From the NCBI GenBank assembly GCA_964369685.1, contig CAYJFB010000001.1:62001-126000 (forward strand): a stretch of DNA of 64,000 nucleotides, in the 5' to 3' direction. How positions within the stretch are numbered: the first letter of the stretch is position 1; each line of letters starts with the position of its first letter. This document shows, one piece after another, positions 62,606-64,000 of this stretch. The notes below the pieces were generated by a model. The model was not told the origin of the DNA. It was given only the letters and a program-made list of their open reading frames with translations, and searched no databases. Source of the DNA: Avidesulfovibrio sp964369685. GTDB taxonomy: Bacteria; Desulfobacterota; Desulfovibrionia; Desulfovibrionales; Desulfovibrionaceae. The position numbers were made by a program, and so were the translations under genes.

Positions 62606-64000
62606 ATGATGAGTGCGCTATATATCGGCAATTCCGGCATGCAAAGCCTTTCTGAAGGTCTCAGTGCTATTTCAAATAATATCAGCAATATTAATACAGT
62701 AGCTTACAAACAACAATCCCTTGTCTTTCAAGACGCCATGAGCGTTGATGCCGCTGTCGGTGCGCCACAAAGCGAAATATCAAGTCAAGTGGGTATGGGC
62801 TCGCTGATTGCCGACGATCGTACTCTGTGGACTGAAGGCGCTTTTGAACTCGGCACCAACGAAACAGATTTGGCCATCAATGGTAAAGGCTATTTTCAAG
62901 TCATCAGTGAAGAAGGCGAGTTTTATACTCGTGCAGGAAACTTCAACACCACACAAGAAGGCTTTATTGAAACGCCTTCAGGCCTTTTGCTGAGCGGCCT
63001 TGCCATAGAAAACGGTATCCCTTCGACTGAATTGGAAATTATCCAAATTAACCCCGAAGGCGTTTTGGCCGCCAAAAGCAGTACAAACCTTCAAGCGCAA
63101 TTATCCATCGGTGCATCGGCAACCGAAGGTAGTACCGATCCACTCAATCCTTTCTTCAGCATGATACAAAACTGGGACGCCTCAGCAACTGTGGGCGCAG
63201 AGTCTGAAGCGGCGTTAGAATCCGATGCATATCAAACCGCCGTACCGTTAGAGATTGTAGGCAATGATGGTCAAAAACACACGTTGACTTTGTATCTTGA
63301 CAGCGCAGGCACAGTAGACGGTCAAGATGTCTATGAATATATGCTTGCAGCCGATCCTTCAGAAGTGACCGCAGAAGGCGAAGTCCCTCAAACCGACAGT
63401 GGTTTGTTGATGATGGGTACTCTGACGTTCACCAGTGCCGGTGAATTGAGCAATATGACTGCTTTTACACCAACGGGTACAAGCGGCAACAATAAAGATC
63501 TCGCCAACTGGACAGCGGCAAGCTTGGTTGACGGAAAACCGTCCTTCTCTGTCTCTTTTGCAGGGCTTGAAGCACAACATGTCACACTCGATCTCGGTGT
63601 CAGCAGTGCAGAAGGTTGGAATAATATGCCTGCCAATGCCTCACTTGTCGGTGTTGACGCCGCGTTGCTTGGCGGTTTGACCAATGCCCAACAAAGCACT
63701 CGTAACACCTTTATCAACGCCGAAAACAGTACAACAGCACTGCAAACAACCTCCTCAGACGGGTATCTTGAAGGCATGCTCGCAGATATGGAAATAACGG
63801 AAGACGGCATCATACGCGTTCATTACTCCAACGCTCAAACCGAAGATCTCTATGCCATTCCTCTTTTTCGCTTCACCAGTGAAGACGGACTGTATCGTGA
63901 GGGGAATAATTTGTACTCGGCAACAGCCGATGTCGGGGAAGTGGAGTGGGGCTTGGCAGGAACCTCAAATTATGGGGGAATCCTCTCGACACAGCTTGAG
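62606..64000 (+). CDS. flgE: Flagellar hook protein FlgE (C-terminus cut by window edge)
   Basis: The first 465 codons of the hook protein run open to the right edge. N-terminal rod-type block SALYIGNSGMQSLSEGLSA followed by NNISNINTVAYK; the DLAINGKGYFQV motif near residue 90; then the FlgE D2 region with TAVPLEIVGNDGQKHTLTLYL. FlgE forms the hook linking filament to rod, and needs type III export. GGAGG lies eight bases before the ATG at 62606. Length beyond the edge is unknown. Confidence 0.9.
   Translation, partial: MMSALYIGNSGMQSLSEGLSAISNNISNINTVAYKQQSLVFQDAMSVDAAVGAPQSEISSQVGMGSLIADDRTLWTEGAFELGTNETDLAINGKGYFQVISEEGEFYTRAGNFNTTQEGFIETPSGLLLSGLAIENGIPSTELEIIQINPEGVLAAKSSTNLQAQLSIGASATEGSTDPLNPFFSMIQNWDASATVGAESEAALESDAYQTAVPLEIVGNDGQKHTLTLYLDSAGTVDGQDVYEYMLAADPSEVTAEGEVPQTDSGLLMMGTLTFTSAGELSNMTAFTPTGTSGNNKDLANWTAASLVDGKPSFSVSFAGLEAQHVTLDLGVSSAEGWNNMPANASLVGVDAALLGGLTNAQQSTRNTFINAENSTTALQTTSSDGYLEGMLADMEITEDGIIRVHYSNAQTEDLYAIPLFRFTSEDGLYREGNNLYSATADVGEVEWGLAGTSNYGGILSTQLE

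Noticed and set aside
1..64000. CRISPR array or phage genes
   Set aside because: No regular direct repeats with spacers; the repeats seen are palindromic, dispersed and intergenic.

Overview
The window reads as chromosomal DNA of a Desulfovibrionaceae-type bacterium (Desulfobacterota) with moderate, roughly mid-40s GC judged by eye. Support comes from a Desulfovibrio-type outer-membrane porin, the gene orders rpmE-DUF1385-prfA, def-fmt-DUF116 and tig-clpP-clpX, a TrmD fused to a second SPOUT-like domain, a carboxynorspermidine (norspermidine-type) polyamine operon, RNase J, a pyrrolysine-pathway gene and a sigma-54-driven flagellar hook gene. No rRNA, tRNA, CRISPR array, prophage or transposase was seen. 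Two 10-N scaffold gaps are present (37843-37852 and 60159-60168).

Layout. 1-7.3 kb: a membrane protein running off the left edge, an orphan pylD translationally coupled to a sigma-54 activator, and, divergently behind a -24/-12 promoter, a non-pyrrolysine MttB-family methyltransferase followed by a saccharopine-dehydrogenase-like enzyme. 7.3-16 kb: an AT-rich metallophosphoesterase, a glycosyltransferase-like membrane protein with a Gln/Glu-rich repeat head, an alanine/Na+ symporter, RNase J and an HD protein. 15.7-25.7 kb: rplM-rpsI, the polyamine operon, HAD phosphatase, RlpA, an acetate transporter, a UDP-glucuronate epimerase, a lipoprotein, a TPR protein and a sirtuin. 26-34 kb: a J-domain protein, a YkgJ/CoA-binding pair, a REC-GGDEF-EAL protein and clpX-clpP-tig. 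34-40 kb: Tim44-like protein, flavodoxin and a STAS/Cys-rich protein behind Fur-like boxes, a zinc-ribbon protein, and rplS-trmD. 40-47.5 kb: carB, purF and a major porin. 47.8-58.9 kb: prfA-DUF1385-rpmE, an EF-G paralogue, a coiled-coil protein, lolA, an EamA transporter, and DUF116-fmt-def. 58.9-64 kb: dus, dnaK and the first 465 codons of flgE.

The most unusual feature is a family of composite palindromic intergenic elements, at least seven recognisable copies plus degenerate ones. Each complete copy has a short G5-6/C5-6 hairpin (module A), a linker ACCCCCTTG, and a longer hairpin (module B). B has a GC-rich base often reading CTGCGGCGTAT, nearly perfect but divergent arms, and a conserved apex close to GCACTGCTTYGCATTG. 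Copies sit at gene ends, twice as outward-facing inverted pairs (around the sirtuin gene and around the purF promoter/leader), and one scaffold gap falls inside a copy. The second point of interest is the mttB-like/pylD/sigma-54 locus, where one gene of the pyrrolysine pathway stands without pylB, pylC, pylS or pylT in view.
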